DNA of 64,000 bases from Lichenostomus cassidix. Its lineage: Eukaryota; Chordata; Aves; Passeriformes; Meliphagidae. Location of the stretch: positions 12,639,010 to 12,703,009 of the forward strand of contig CM039195.1 of assembly GCA_008360975.2 (NCBI GenBank), given 5' to 3'. The position numbers were made by a program, and so were the translations under genes. Under the pieces are notes generated by a model, which saw nothing but the letters and a program-made list of their open reading frames with translations, did no database searches and was not told where the DNA came from. Below are positions 48,842 through 60,575 of the stretch, one piece after another (position 1 is the first letter of the stretch; each line of letters starts with the position of its first letter).

Positions 48842-51800
48842 GTAACCCCGAGAGCAATTGATCCCTGATGAGCAGGGGACATTTCCATCTCAATGAGGAG
48901 GATGAGCTTTGTGGCTCCCATTAAGGTTAATGGGGGTTACAGAGCTGGGTCCTGGTGCATCATAACAAATGCTTGTCCCATCAGTTAATACATTCCAATC
49001 TGGGAGTACTGAGAAAAAAAATATTTTCAGGGAAAAAAAAAAAAAAAAGGGTTGCAATTTAGAAGCAAAACTGAGAGCTGTTCCATGTTTCTTCAGTAAC
49101 TTTCAAAAGTGTTAAAGCAGCACGTTTCACCACTTTCCACTTCATCTGCAAGAGTGTTCCAGTTAGCCAGGGTTCTAGGAGAGCCATTAAAAATCTGTCA
49201 GACAAGTGCTGGTCATGGCAAAAACATTTTTCAGGAGCTGTCAATTTCCCCAAATATCCATCAGTGCTACCAGGCACAACAAGGGATTCCTCATTTAGAA
49301 CGTGTCAATTCTTATTATTAATGTCATGATGAAAACACCTGCTAAGTGTCTGTGTCTGGCAAAGGGAGGCTGTCACAGAAATGAGAGGGTGAATTCCACT
49401 TGGATTAGTGAGCAAGGAAGAGCTGGAGATTTTTTTTTTTCTTTTTTTGTTATTACCTAAAGACAAACACCTTCTCTTTATCCTGAGCTGGGCTTGTAAA
49501 GGCAGGAGACAGGGAATGCAGCAAGGTATGACTGATGGAAGGCAATGTGAAAATAATGTGCAAGATGAGCTGTTTGTAAAATTCCACATGTGGAGAGAGG
49601 AGTTCTCGGCCATTGGTTTTGTTTGCAAGCTGCAGGTGGAAGGTGGATGAGACCCCCAGCTCCCCATGCCCTGCAGATGCTGGGGTTTGTCACAAGGTCC
49701 TTGGCTGCAGCTCCTGAGGACACACCAAGCAGTTGGTTTGCTTTCCCCAGCAGGAGCACTGCAGCTGTGTGGAGCTCAGGTCAGCCAGGTCCATCCTCAC
49801 AGGAACACACGGATTTCTGTGAGCCTCAGGATGTGCCCTGGCTGCACACAAAGCACTGCAAGCTGGGCTCTGCTTTTAGAAGCACACAGAGAGAGGAAAA
49901 ATATATCCTGGAATTCACTTTACCTTATAGTCCTATATATATAGTAGCAAAATTAAAATGTTAGCTGCTGCCTTTCTTAAAAAACAATATCCACAAACAT
50001 TATACTCATGGGATTATTTGAGCTAAAAGATGATATCACTTGTGAAAGGTCTCACTGAGACTCCAAGGCAGGGCTTGGAATTTCAGCCTTCTGCTTTGCA
50101 TTACAGCAAATCACCTTCATGAGAAAGGCTGTCATTAACAAAACTGCTCAATACTTCTCTCCCTATTCTTACACCCATGAAACAAGCTGGAGACAGAAGA
50201 AAACCCTGCAAACAGCAGTCAATCCAGCTGGCCACATGCTGGCCAGGAGAAGAGCTCTCCCAGGCAATGAAGATGCCTTTGGCAGCCCGTGCTGTCAGAA
50301 CACCTCAGCGGGCAGCTCAGCTCTGCAGTCTGCACCAGGCACTGAAATACCTGCTGAACTCTGAGCTCGTGGCTTGAACACAAGGCATTAGCTGTAATGA
50401 GCATCCTTATATTCTTAATCACATCCCTGGATTCATCCAGAGCAGACATATCAGGCCATAGCTCCGGTTTTGTAGATTGGTGTGACTTAATTGAAACCCA
50501 TCGAGTTGTGCCAATTCCCATCAGATCCCAGGGGTGTCACTCAGGCCCTGCTGCAGCTCACAGCTGGCAAACTCACCCATCCAAGCCCCTGAGCCACCCA
50601 GCGAGCAGAGCTAATGATGGAACAGCTCTGTTTTGAACATCCTCAAGGATAACCCCAGTGCCTCAGCCAGCACACTGCTTCTCTCTGGAAAGACTCTATT
50701 AGTGAGGCTGGCTGAGTTATTACCCAGAGCACTTTGCCTGTCATATTTCACTGCACAGCCTAGCTCACTCTTAGGTGCCCTAAAAGTTTTTGCATGTGAC
50801 ATTTCAAGTAGAAAACAGATTAATTTGCATTTAAGTACTTTATGTAGGTTATTTATGTCTCACCTTTTTTTTTATTCTCGGCTCTTTGTTAGTGCAATTT
50901 GGCACACATTACTCCTGTCCATCCTACTTGCACAGTGACCCACATTTCCAAAAGGAAAGTAGGATTTCAAAGTCTTACAAACTTGCATGTTATAAATACT
51001 CTTCTGCAAATATCCTCATGGGTCAAAAAACTCCAAACAAACCCAATATTTTTTTGGACCATGCTATGCAAACAGTTTAACAAAAATGCACGTGTAGAAG
51101 AAAGATTATATCTAAGCAAAATATAATTATAACTTATTAAAAGAGAGTGGTTTATATCCTATTTATATCCTATTCTTACAATATTTTTTCAGCCACACAC
51201 TCAAATAAATAGTTTAAACCTTGCTTCCCCTAATATTAAAATATGGTTAATCTCTTTACCCATGAAGAATTCCACAGTTAAAGAGATTTCTGTTCAGCAC
51301 AGGACTGAACCCAAGGCCCAAATCCATCTCCTGCCAGCAGAGCACACCAGCAGTCAAACCCAGCACTTTGGCAGGATTGGATTTCCTCATCAGAAGAGCT
51401 GGCAGACAGCAGCACAGCTTGGCCATGGAGGGCAACTGGGGATCCCAGCAGGGCTGTGCCAGTCTGCAGTTCTACCCTCTGCTCACTCGTGATGGAACAA
51501 TTCAATCTCACCCTGTCAAACGTCACATTCTCAATAACCATGCCCTGAACTAGGCACAATCTAATGTTAAAATAAACTTTAAAAAATAAATTAGGACCCA
51601 TGCAATCTTTATTGATAATTCATTACTACGTTGCTTGTACCAAACAACCACAGCTGACAGCAGACCCCAGCATGGTTAAAATATGAGAAAAGCTTTCTCT
51701 TGAATTTGGATTGTACAACAATATGGGTTTTTTTATGGGAATATATAAATTTCCAAAGTTTTTCTTTTTTAACTGTGATGTGTCATTACATATATTTGGG

Positions 51801-53972
51801 GTTGGGGAAGGAGAAAGCTCAAAGCAAAACATTTCAAATATTCTGGCTCCTTGCCTGAGCATTCCCTAAATATGGAATTTGCAAAAATCCCCAAAAATTC
51901 CTGCTTCCATTTATAAACCTGTGCCAAAAGGACACCAAAACGCTGTTCTGTGCTAATGTTCCAAACAGAAGAGTGGCCCCAGTGAATATTTCTGTAGGAA
52001 ATCACCAGATTTATGGTGCCTCCAGGAGCCATGGGGTGAGGATAACCTGAGCATTTCTCCTCCTGACCATGGGGTGATATTTTGACCTGAGAATGGGGAG
52101 CTGCTGACAGAAGTGGCTGATTCCAATTAAAGAGGCACTTCCAGCCTCAATGTTGATGTGGATTAAGCAGGATTTGGGATCTGCTGGCCCTTTCTCTCAA
52201 GGGGTCCTTGCTGTTGTACAGCAGCATTTCCTGACTCCTGGTGAGTGGCACTGTCAGGAGCCAGAGCAAGGATGTTCTGTCAGGGTCCTGCAGTGCCTCT
52301 GCTGCAGAGCAGGAGCAGCTGCTTCCCCAAAATCAGATCCTTTCTGAGGGAGCCAAGAGCTCTGACCCCACATGCTCATTATCAGGGCAGGACACACCTT
52401 TCAGAGGGTGATTTAAAGCTGAGCCATTCCTTTGTGCACTCACTCCTGCAGAAACCTTGATTTAGAACAATCAGTGAAAACACCTGAATTCAAACAGTGC
52501 AGCTCTCCAGCCTGAAGTATTTACTAGACTTCAAAAGAGCTGTTGGACATGAAGCTAATGCTCTGCATAAGTTGCTATACCAAGGGGAGCAGCTCAGAAT
52601 TTTAGGGACCAAAATTCTACTTGGAAATCACCAAATTCCTGTCATGGAAAGAGACAAGAAGGTAAAGAAAACAACAAGGTAGAGGTCACAGTAACTCATC
52701 CCTGGTTTATGCAGCACAGTCCTTGCTGCTTCCAGAAAAGTGTGAGAAAACTCCACATCTGTCCAGCAATAAAACCTTTGGGGTAGGGAGGATCAATTAT
52801 TACCATTTCTAATTCTCCCAGCAAACTAGCTCACATGCCTTCCTCTTCCTTTAAATTCTTGGTCTCTCAAAGATCTAACAGATAACCACTGAGAAAGCTC
52901 CACCACAGTGCTCCCTGTGATGTCACCTTACAGATGTCTAAAAAATAAGCACCAATAATAAGCAAAGCTTTGTTCTCGATTTTCTGCTTTTGTGCTGGGT
53001 GTGGGAGACTCAAAACTCAATAAACACCCAGAAAAAAAATAGCAGGAAAATAGGGTGGTCCTAATGCATGGCATCTGGCATTAGATGACCACTGAATTTG
53101 CTCATTTAATCTCTTCATATTTCAGTTTTCCTTCCTCTGCTCTCCAACACTCTTTTCCTTTACTTCTTTAGGGAAGGGATAAAACAGGACAAAAAAAACC
53201 AAAAAGAAAGAGGTACTTTGGCTTCTTTTTTAAAGTGAAAAACTAGAGAATTTTCATTAAAACACACACGTATAAGAAATTAATCTTTTATTATGGGTTT
53301 AAGGATAAACAACATGAACTAAAATGCCTGGGTAGCTCTACAAATTTCCCTCCTTTAAGCTTGGTTCTTCCTATCTGTGTTCAGTACTTAGAGCTGCCTC
53401 TGTTTCTGCAGCCCATCTAAAATTAGATCAGAAGCTCTCCAGGGTAAGGATTGTGTTCTGTTTGCTGCTCAGCGCCTGCTGCCATTTAGATACTTGACAA
53501 AAATAATAATGAAATGTTGTTATTTTTCTACTTTCATGTCTCAAACTCTAAAATTCTGTGAGAGTCCTACCAAAACATGCAGACAGCAGAGATAACAGCC
53601 AGCCTGGGTTAATGACTGAACACAGCAGATGTTTTGCCTGTATTATTCACACACTGCTTTTGTCGTTTCTTTGTTGTTTATAAATCTCGATTTTCTGACC
53701 ATTAGATCAGTATTTTTTCCTAGTTAGCCTCTGATCCTGATTTCCAAGAGATAAAACTGGAGAAGTTCCCAGCCAGTGCGGGACCCACCAGTGCACCCAG
53801 TGCACATATGGGTTCTGTTGTGAGTCACTGCCCTAACGACAGCTCAGCATATTACTGCCTGCAAAATTAACTCACACACTGTGAATAATCACAGAAAAGA
53901 AATTTGTTTTGCTACAAGGTTGTTTTCCAGCTGTTTTAATGCAGACAATTTTTTCCTGAAACACAAATTGCA
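48842..53972. other. No gene seen
   Basis: Apart from the poly(A) run and a short TATCCTATTTATATCCTATT duplication near 51155-51175, this is unique sequence. Frames up to 124 codons (49590-49964) lie in GC-richer parts and show no domain. Confidence 0.6.
49033..49048 (+). repeat. Poly(A) run, 16 bases
   Basis: An uninterrupted A run after TTTTCAGGG and before GGGTTGCAATTT. No retroposed gene body was recognised upstream, so it is treated as a simple repeat. Confidence 0.9.
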
Positions 53973-54017
53973 AGGGAGAAAAAAAAAAAGAGAGAAAGTA
54001 AGAAAGAAAGGAAAAGA
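53973..54017 (+). repeat. Purine-rich (GA/GAAA) low-complexity tract
   Basis: An almost pure A/G stretch of about 45 bases, broken by a single T. It contains an 11-A run and GAAA repeats. It directly precedes the candidate regulatory block that starts near 54021. Confidence 0.85.
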
Positions 54018-54020
54018 CTT

Positions 54021-54265
54021 TGAAAATCTGCATAATTTGAAAGTGCTTAATGTAAATTAGATAGATCAGCCTAATTTTATTTCAGTACTTTTTAATTGCA
54101 TTTATAATTAGTAAAATACATTAATGTGCTACACAGAAGGTCAGGAGTTCTGGTGAAAGAATCTAATTAAAATGCTCTGCTGCATTTATGTCACACATGC
54201 GCTCGGTAACCTTGAGCCCTTCCTGCAGCAGAGGAGGGCTTTGGACTTCTGTTATAAATAACTTT
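54021..54265. promoter_or_regulatory. Candidate conserved noncoding block
   Basis: After the purine tract come GCTTAATGTAAATTAGATAG, GATCAGCCTAATTTTATTTC, TTGCATTTATAATTAG and TCTAATTAAAATGC, then CACATGCGCTCGGTAACC with CpGs. It is dense in AT-core motifs, non-repetitive, with no frame. A good target for alignment. Confidence 0.3.
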
Positions 54266-57254
54266 GGTCTTCAACAGCACACAACAGCACTTGATCTGTG
54301 AGCATTCTCATCCCTCACTCTGGCTGCACTAATTGGGATGGTTTGGTCCATTCCATACTGCACTTTTGATGACAGAATCATAAACAAAAGCAGGTTTCCT
54401 TTATTAGGAATAATAATAGTTCCCTTTATTAGAAATCCTGGATTCCCAGCTCTGCCCAGCCTCTCCCTCTCAGGGATTCTGAATCAAACTGCACCACACA
54501 TCACTGACAGAGAGAGCTCTGAAGTTGGTGACAGGCAGAAATTTGAGTACATGTGGTGTCAGGTATTTATCCTGACGTCTGGATCCACTAACAGCATGGA
54601 TTTAAAAAAAAAAAAAAAAACTAAAAAAAAAATTTGAGGAACAGCTTACAGCAATAATCAGCAAGCAATAATTAGCGATGCTAATTTTTCTACTTAGAAC
54701 TCATATTGTGATTTTATTACATTTAAATTATACATGCTCAGGTGTTCAAATGCTCTCCTTTCATCACCCTCTTAGGTGGTAAAACATCATTAACATCCTT
54801 CTAGCACCACATGATTGCTCAGTAAGATTAGAGATCTCTGCCTCAGCAAGTTCCACAGTTCTCCTGTGAGCAAAGCCCAAGGGGAACAAAAGAGGAAGGA
54901 CACATTTTCATATTGTACATTCACTTAGCCCAGCTTTTGTTTCTCTACAAGCAGCAGAACTTAAAAGTTTTGGAATAATCACTGGAATTATGAATTCCTG
55001 AGCTGTCAGCTCTGTCTGCAACAGAAGAGTTATCTCAGTCTTCAATAGGAAGCACAAACAGGACAAGAATGATTGCTCCTGCTCAGGATGAAATGCTAGA
55101 GCTTTCTAAAACCTGTTGCTCCAAACCAGCTATAAAGATTGCCCAGTGTCTAGGATCATTTTTTATTGGCCTGAGCATCACAGGAAAGAAAATGAGGTAT
55201 AGAGAATAAGTAGGTTAAACTTGCATAAAAACAAACACCATTCACTCCTTTCCTTTATCATCTCTCCCAGCAGTTGTAAAGCAGCCATCAGCACCTGTGG
55301 GAATATCTCTAATAGTTCTGAAATAGAAGGAAAATGACTCTGTTCACTCACTGTCTGCTTGGACCTACTGGGACTGAAGGCATTGCAGTCCTTTCTGGAA
55401 TAAAGGAATGGCAAACACTGGCAGGGCTTGCAGGCTGCCTTAGCCTGGTGGGACTGAACTGCTAGAAAAGCTGCTGCCTGGGGACAGAGCTGGCTGTGCC
55501 CAGTGACTTGGGCACAGAACTGGAGCCAGGAGTGCAGAACGTGTGAAGTGGCAGGAGGGTGAGAAGGGACTGGAGTGACAGAACTGTGTTTGCAGAGCAG
55601 AGAGAGAGGCAGATAAGAAACCTTGCTAGCTGCAGAGCAGGGAGAAGAGTGACATTCACTCACCCAAGTTTGCTCTGCCACTCTGATAGAACTCAAAATA
55701 ATGTAGCAGAGCTGGCAGATAAACTCTGGCTTGCTTTGAAATGTGTGTCCTGAGCTGCTGGCAGCACTGCCAACTGTATCCATTCCTGTTGGTGTCCAGC
55801 TCCTGCCAGGGCACCAAACCCTTTTGGACTGGCCAAGTGAAGGGATATGGAAGCCAGATGGCCCAGAGCCAGAACAGTTCATGGCTTGCACTTGGAGCCA
55901 TGGAGAGCTGGGCACCAGTGCAGCATCTCAGCAGATCCATGGAGGCAAAGCTGCCACCCCAAACCCTGAGAGCCATCAGCCTCAGGCACAAACATCCTCC
56001 CTTCCCGGCAGGGCAGGGGCAGCAGCCAGCACTGCTAGCTGCAACAACCATCCCAAATCCACTCAATCCATTAAACTCCCCTAATCCCAGTTCAGCAAGA
56101 GGATCAGACAGGCACTGAGCAGAAGCAGCAGCACCAGGAGCTGTGGCCAGGAGGCAGCAGAGGGATGATGCTCAAAGGAATGGCTCATGTGTCCTAAGCC
56201 AAAGGGTTTTGGTTGCTGCCTGTATCACAGCACAGGGAACAGGGGAATGGGGCTGAAGCTGTGCTGATGGGCTGGAAATTCAGTGTATTTGGACAACAGG
56301 CACAGCAGCTTCTCACAACTGTACAGCCTATTTGCAATACCTCTCAGATGCAACATCATCTAAAAGGGCAGAGGGATATTTCTTAAAATGCATGTGCAGC
56401 TGAAAGCACAAACTGTACCGAGAACACTCTCAATCCTCATTCTTGTCCCTAGACCTCAGAACAAATCACCAATGCCATTCCTGAAATTATTTATAAAGAA
56501 CAATGAATAAATTCAGCATTACCTGCACTTGTGAATGACACAAATACTCAACTTTTCAAACCCAGGCCATCTTGTTTGTCAGAGTTCAGAATTTTTATGT
56601 ACAGAACTCATTGTTGATCAAGGTTGAAATTTCAAGACAGAAAAAAATAGCTTAAAAATAATTTGGCTTCAATTACATAATCTTTTTTAAAGTGCTGAAC
56701 AGTCCTCTTGGGGGAACTAATCCTCACTGCACACACTTATTCCTAGTAAGGCTTGCTGAAACAGCTTCTGGGAAAGTGAAGACACCTCCAGAAAGCATCC
56801 TACCCCACCAGAAGCTCTGGGGAGCTTTGAAAAAGTCACCTAATAAAGAAAAAAGGGGTAATTTTCACTAGATTTCAAAATATCAACATGAAGCAGAGAC
56901 AGATTATCAGGAAGACTTCAGCATGCTAAAACCCAATTTAAATGTGCTGAAACTTTGCAAGGATCTGTTTTCATGGTGATCTAACCCAGAAAGACTGAGA
57001 CACTCAGGGAAAAACACAATTAAGGTCTCAACACTCAGCAAGCTAATCATTTTCCAAAAATGCTGTATCAGTAAATTAATACATAAAACTCCCCCTCAGA
57101 GCCAGAGTGCACAGAGATTTACAGACCAGAGAAGGAAGCAAAACTCCTGGATCAGGCAAACATAAGCCTTGAAACTCTGACTCTGCAGTCCATAATATAC
57201 ACATTGAAATTGATATGAAAAGTAAAATCTGACATGTATAAAATTAGTCTTTTT
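54266..57254. other. No gene supported; holds the longest open frame of the window
   Basis: The minus-strand frame 55178-55915 (245 codons) is S/C/P/H-rich and hydrophobic at its end, with no domain, signal or repeat I recognise. It overlaps a 136-codon minus frame and two plus frames above 110 codons in a GC-rich patch (55440-56200). It may be chance, or part of an unrecognised old repeat. The flanks are AT-rich. Confidence 0.5.
54604..54632 (+). repeat. A-rich tract (A17-CT-A10)
   Basis: Seventeen A, CT, then ten A. The lysine-rich C-terminus of the small plus-strand frame ending here is a consequence of this tract and is one reason to reject that frame. Confidence 0.9.
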
Positions 57255-57485
57255 TCCCCCTCCTAATGATTCAAACTCATATTAGCAGCACCATTGTCCC
57301 CAAATCTAGATGTCAATTCCCCATTACACACCAGGCACCAGGTCAATGGCACAGCTAATGAGGATCTGCTGGTGCAAATGCTTATTGTATCTTAGCCTAA
57401 TTTGAGTAAAATTTAAATGGTCTATTAATTTTCTTAATAAATTTAGATATGGCTTCTGCCTGCAATCTGTCTTTGATTAGCTCAC
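57255..57485. promoter_or_regulatory. Candidate conserved noncoding block
   Basis: CCTAATGATTCAAACTC, GGTCAATGGCACAGCTAATG, GGTCTATTAATTTTC and CTGTCTTTGATTAGC give a mix of homeodomain-type, nuclear-receptor-like and TCF-like (CTTTGAT) words. Sequence complexity is high and nothing looks coding. Confidence 0.3.
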
Positions 57486-59769
57486 AAAAGTGTATGAAGA
57501 TCCTGCCAAGCTGACAGTTCAGAATATTTCAAGCAAATCATCATCTACATTAAAAAAATATCAATCTATTCATTTTCCTGCAGTACAGGCTCCAAAAATG
57601 GTTCAGATCCTCAGGCTTTGCTTGCCCAGGCCTTCCAGTCTTGTTTCATCTGGACTTGGTACAAATGAATTATTTTACTACTGGTGGGAAGTCTCAACTG
57701 TACTGTGCAGGTATTTCCTGTCTAAACCTGCAGGTCAGGAGTTATTTGGGTACAAGAAGAACTTGAAGGACTTTTTCCATCTTTAGACACAGTATGGAAC
57801 AAGGCAGGTCCATCAGGTGGGGAAGTTACCCCAGAGATGAATTTTTCTCCAGGTTTATATAGCATAGGGCTGAAGTAACAGGGTCCTCATCAAGGGATTG
57901 CAAATACCTGTTGTTATTGAGGGCTTTGTGCTCTATCTGAGTGAAAGCATTTAGAAAAAAGGGGGGCTGGGGATAATGTCATTGTCATTATATAACCATC
58001 AGGAGGTCTTCCTTGTGAGATCACAAATGAGTTTAGCAACAAAAATGCAGAGGGACCTTCTCTATTAAGATAAACCTGAAAATACTGAAAAAAAGCACAG
58101 ACCAGAGAAGACGAAAAGCCATTAAAACAAAATAAGATTGTGCAAAACCATATAAACAGCCCAGGAATAAGCTCAGGATTCCTAATAAAAGGTTTCTATC
58201 CACTGAAAGAGCAATCCTCTGCCACAGCCTTGCAGAGGAGTTGTGCACATTTATAAATGTGTGACCTTTCCCCAAGACACAGGGTCAGGCCCTTATCTTT
58301 TCATTGCAGATCAGCTCCTGAAGATGATAAAACCCAAACACAAGGTACCAGGAGCCAGGGAGGTAAATCTACTTGTTGTACAAGACAGTGGCATTATCTT
58401 TTTGCTCCCAGTGTGAGAGAAAAGTCCAGTGGCACCTGTGAAGAGGCAACTGCAAAACTTTTACCTTTGCTTCCAACAGGAGCAGAATCAGGATAAAGTA
58501 CTCCTGTGTTACCTCACACTACTGAAAAATCCTGGAAGTATTAATATAAATTAATCAAGTGTTATCTGCACTAATCACTGACAAAGTTCTGCACTGAGCT
58601 GGAAATGATGATCTAACCCCAGATCCAAACAACCCAAGGAAGGGGATGCTTGAAGACAGATACTATTCAGCTTTCCTCAGCACAGCAGTACAAAGGTTCA
58701 CAGGAAAATAAATGTTTCTCAGCTTTAATTATCTCTGAACTGGTTTTTGCTTTTTTGCTTCTGTTCTTTGGTTTGGGTAGGTTTTTTGGAGTTTTTTGTT
58801 TTGTTTTTTTTTTACATTTTAATTACAGCTGGCAACTCTGAGTCTCCTGCTGGTAGCTGTAATCAAAACTGAAAACTGATTAAATGATGCAATCTCTGCC
58901 ACTGGACAGCATTACTCAATCCACATGCAAACAACAACAAACCAACATAATATTTTAATATACAAACAGTATTTCAGCTCTCTGTACCGCAGCGAGTTCA
59001 GAGCATTCCAACCAGGTCTGAGTACTTCCCCAGGCCAGAATGAAGCACATCCTGCCACACGTCAGTCACCTCTGGAATCCCACACAGCTCAGGGCTGTTT
59101 CCATCCCTGGGAAGCCCCAAAAGCCCTGCAGTGAGGCAGGGGCAGCTCCCAGCCCTGTGAACACACACAGCCCCAGAGATAACAGCATTCCAGATTGCTG
59201 AGTGCCATCTGCTGGCACCTGCACTGGCAACCTAAACAACAGCAAAGTTGAAGTTCCCTGGGAAAATCTCTGATGTGCGCATTCATCTGCATTCCGCTTC
59301 ATCCCGTGTGAAGTTCAGCAAGATTTCAGAGCACATTCTTTGTTTCTCCCCATCGTGGTGTATTCACAGGCAATGACACAAGGCATTCAGCCAGAGCTCC
59401 GTGTCAAAATGATGGAGTGTCTGAGCCTCAGCTCAAGGCTGAGTGTGTCTGCTGGGCTGATTCTGTGCCCTGGGAGCACAGCCTGTGCCCATCTCTCTCT
59501 CACACACAACTCTCTCTGCCAGGCAGTGCTCCCATGCTGTGGCAGCACAGCATCTGCAGTTCCCATCCTTTGTAACACCCAGCCCAGGTAAGGAGCCCAA
59601 GCAGCCCAATGGAGATAAGAGTGGTAGAAATTACAAGCTATATTCAAGGAAAAAGCATTTGTTTGAAGAAGATCTGGAGTGTTGCCAAAGGGTGAAGGGG
59701 CTGGAAGCAGCTGGCAGCTCTTTGAGGACAAACCCCTCCAAGCACAGCAGCCCTTGCTGGTGTTGCCTT
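57486..59769. other. No gene seen; GC-rich patch 59040-59620
   Basis: Several overlapping frames of about 80-114 codons on both strands lie in the GC-rich patch. A T-rich tract lies near 58740-58813. No family was recognised. Confidence 0.55.
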
Positions 59770-60130
59770 TTGGCTGGTCTTAGAATTATGAGGCAGACAT
59801 GGTTAAAGGGGTAAAAGGGTTTAATGTTGGTATTTTAATAGGATCCTAGGTGTGCACAGCTCTTCAAAGGTGGAACACACCGAGAGGTACATACTTTATA
59901 ATGTGGATACAATTATATGGACTTTATAAATTAGCATATTTGTCCAGAATTTTCCAATGAGAAACTTAATAAATGAAGTAATATGTCTCTATTCTAGGAA
60001 TCTTCCCCTCCAAATGAGGCTAGAGCCCAGTTAACAAAATATGCTCCAGAGAGAAAGTTTCAACCAAGGTTGAAACCTGGAGGTTTTGATAGCACAGAGC
60101 TCTCTGGCCTCTTATGGTGAATGTTTGATC
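59770..60130 (-). mobile_element. LTR-like or promoter-like segment, minus strand (family not recognised)
   Basis: Read on the minus strand, this segment has an ATTGG (inverted CCAAT) at 59958-59954, a TATAAA at 59900-59895 and an ATTAAA polyadenylation-type hexamer at 59825-59820. CCAAT, TATA and poly(A) signal within about 140 bp is the order expected across U3 and R of a retroviral LTR. A perfect 20-bp palindrome at 60057-60076 lies upstream. I could not define TG...CA ends or target duplications, and no internal retroviral sequence is present. Chance AT-rich motifs remain a real alternative. Confidence 0.25.
60057..60076. repeat. Perfect 20-bp palindrome
   Basis: The arms GTTTCAACC and GGTTGAAAC are exact reverse complements separated by AA. 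The palindrome lies in the upstream part of the minus-strand LTR-like segment. It could form a hairpin or bind a dimeric factor, but function is unknown. Confidence 0.9.
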
Positions 60131-60504
60131 TTTCTGCTTTGCACAACTCTAAAACTAAGCTGGAATATCAGACTACCAAAATTACAAGCAAGCAGGATAA
60201 GAGTACAAAAAACGTGTAAAGGGTACAGAAAATATAAAAAGAAAAGGCAAAACTCATCAGGCATCACTGGCAGCCAGGACAAGGCAGGGCTGCAGCAGGA
60301 CATGGACTTGGCTAAGGAGGGATCTGAGTGATCTCCAGAATCAGATGTAGGCTGGAGGGCAGACAGGCTGAGAGGTGGGAAGATGGATGAGCTCAGTGTT
60401 CAGGCATGCAGGGAGAGTGGCAGCAGAGCCCAAAGCAGCAGCACTTGTCATGGGCTCCCAAAGATAAATCACAGCTGACCACAGGGCTGCCTGCCGAGCT
60501 GCAG
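60131..60504. other. Unassigned sequence between LTR-like segment and CR1-like tail
   Basis: A-rich at the left, GC-richer at the right. It could be further, unrecognisable parts of either neighbouring element. No gene. Confidence 0.4.
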
Positions 60505-60575
60505 TGACAAGGAAGTTGGGCTGGGAACTTCCCCCAGCTCCTTCCAACCTGAGTAATTCTGTGCTCCTCTGACAA
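60505..60575 (+). mobile_element. Probable CR1-type LINE 3' tail fragment
   Basis: The segment reads GAAGTTGGGCTGGGAACTTC, then CTCCTTCCAACCTGAGTAATTCTGTG. This resembles the 3' end of chicken-repeat-1 elements, where a GGTTGGAACTAGATGATC-like stretch precedes CCCTTCCAACC and an ATTCTGTGATTCTRTG terminal microsatellite. Only the last ~70 bp can be recognised. Upstream sequence does not clearly follow CR1, which suits the usual severe 5' truncation plus age. The match is by eye from family knowledge. Confidence 0.45.

Noticed and set aside
58310..58362. Possible 53-bp micro-exon (TTTTCATTGCAG acceptor, GAG/GTAAAT donor)
   Set aside because: Too short to judge, a second donor-like GTACCA lies inside it, and the open frame ends soon after. 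Such motif pairs are expected by chance.
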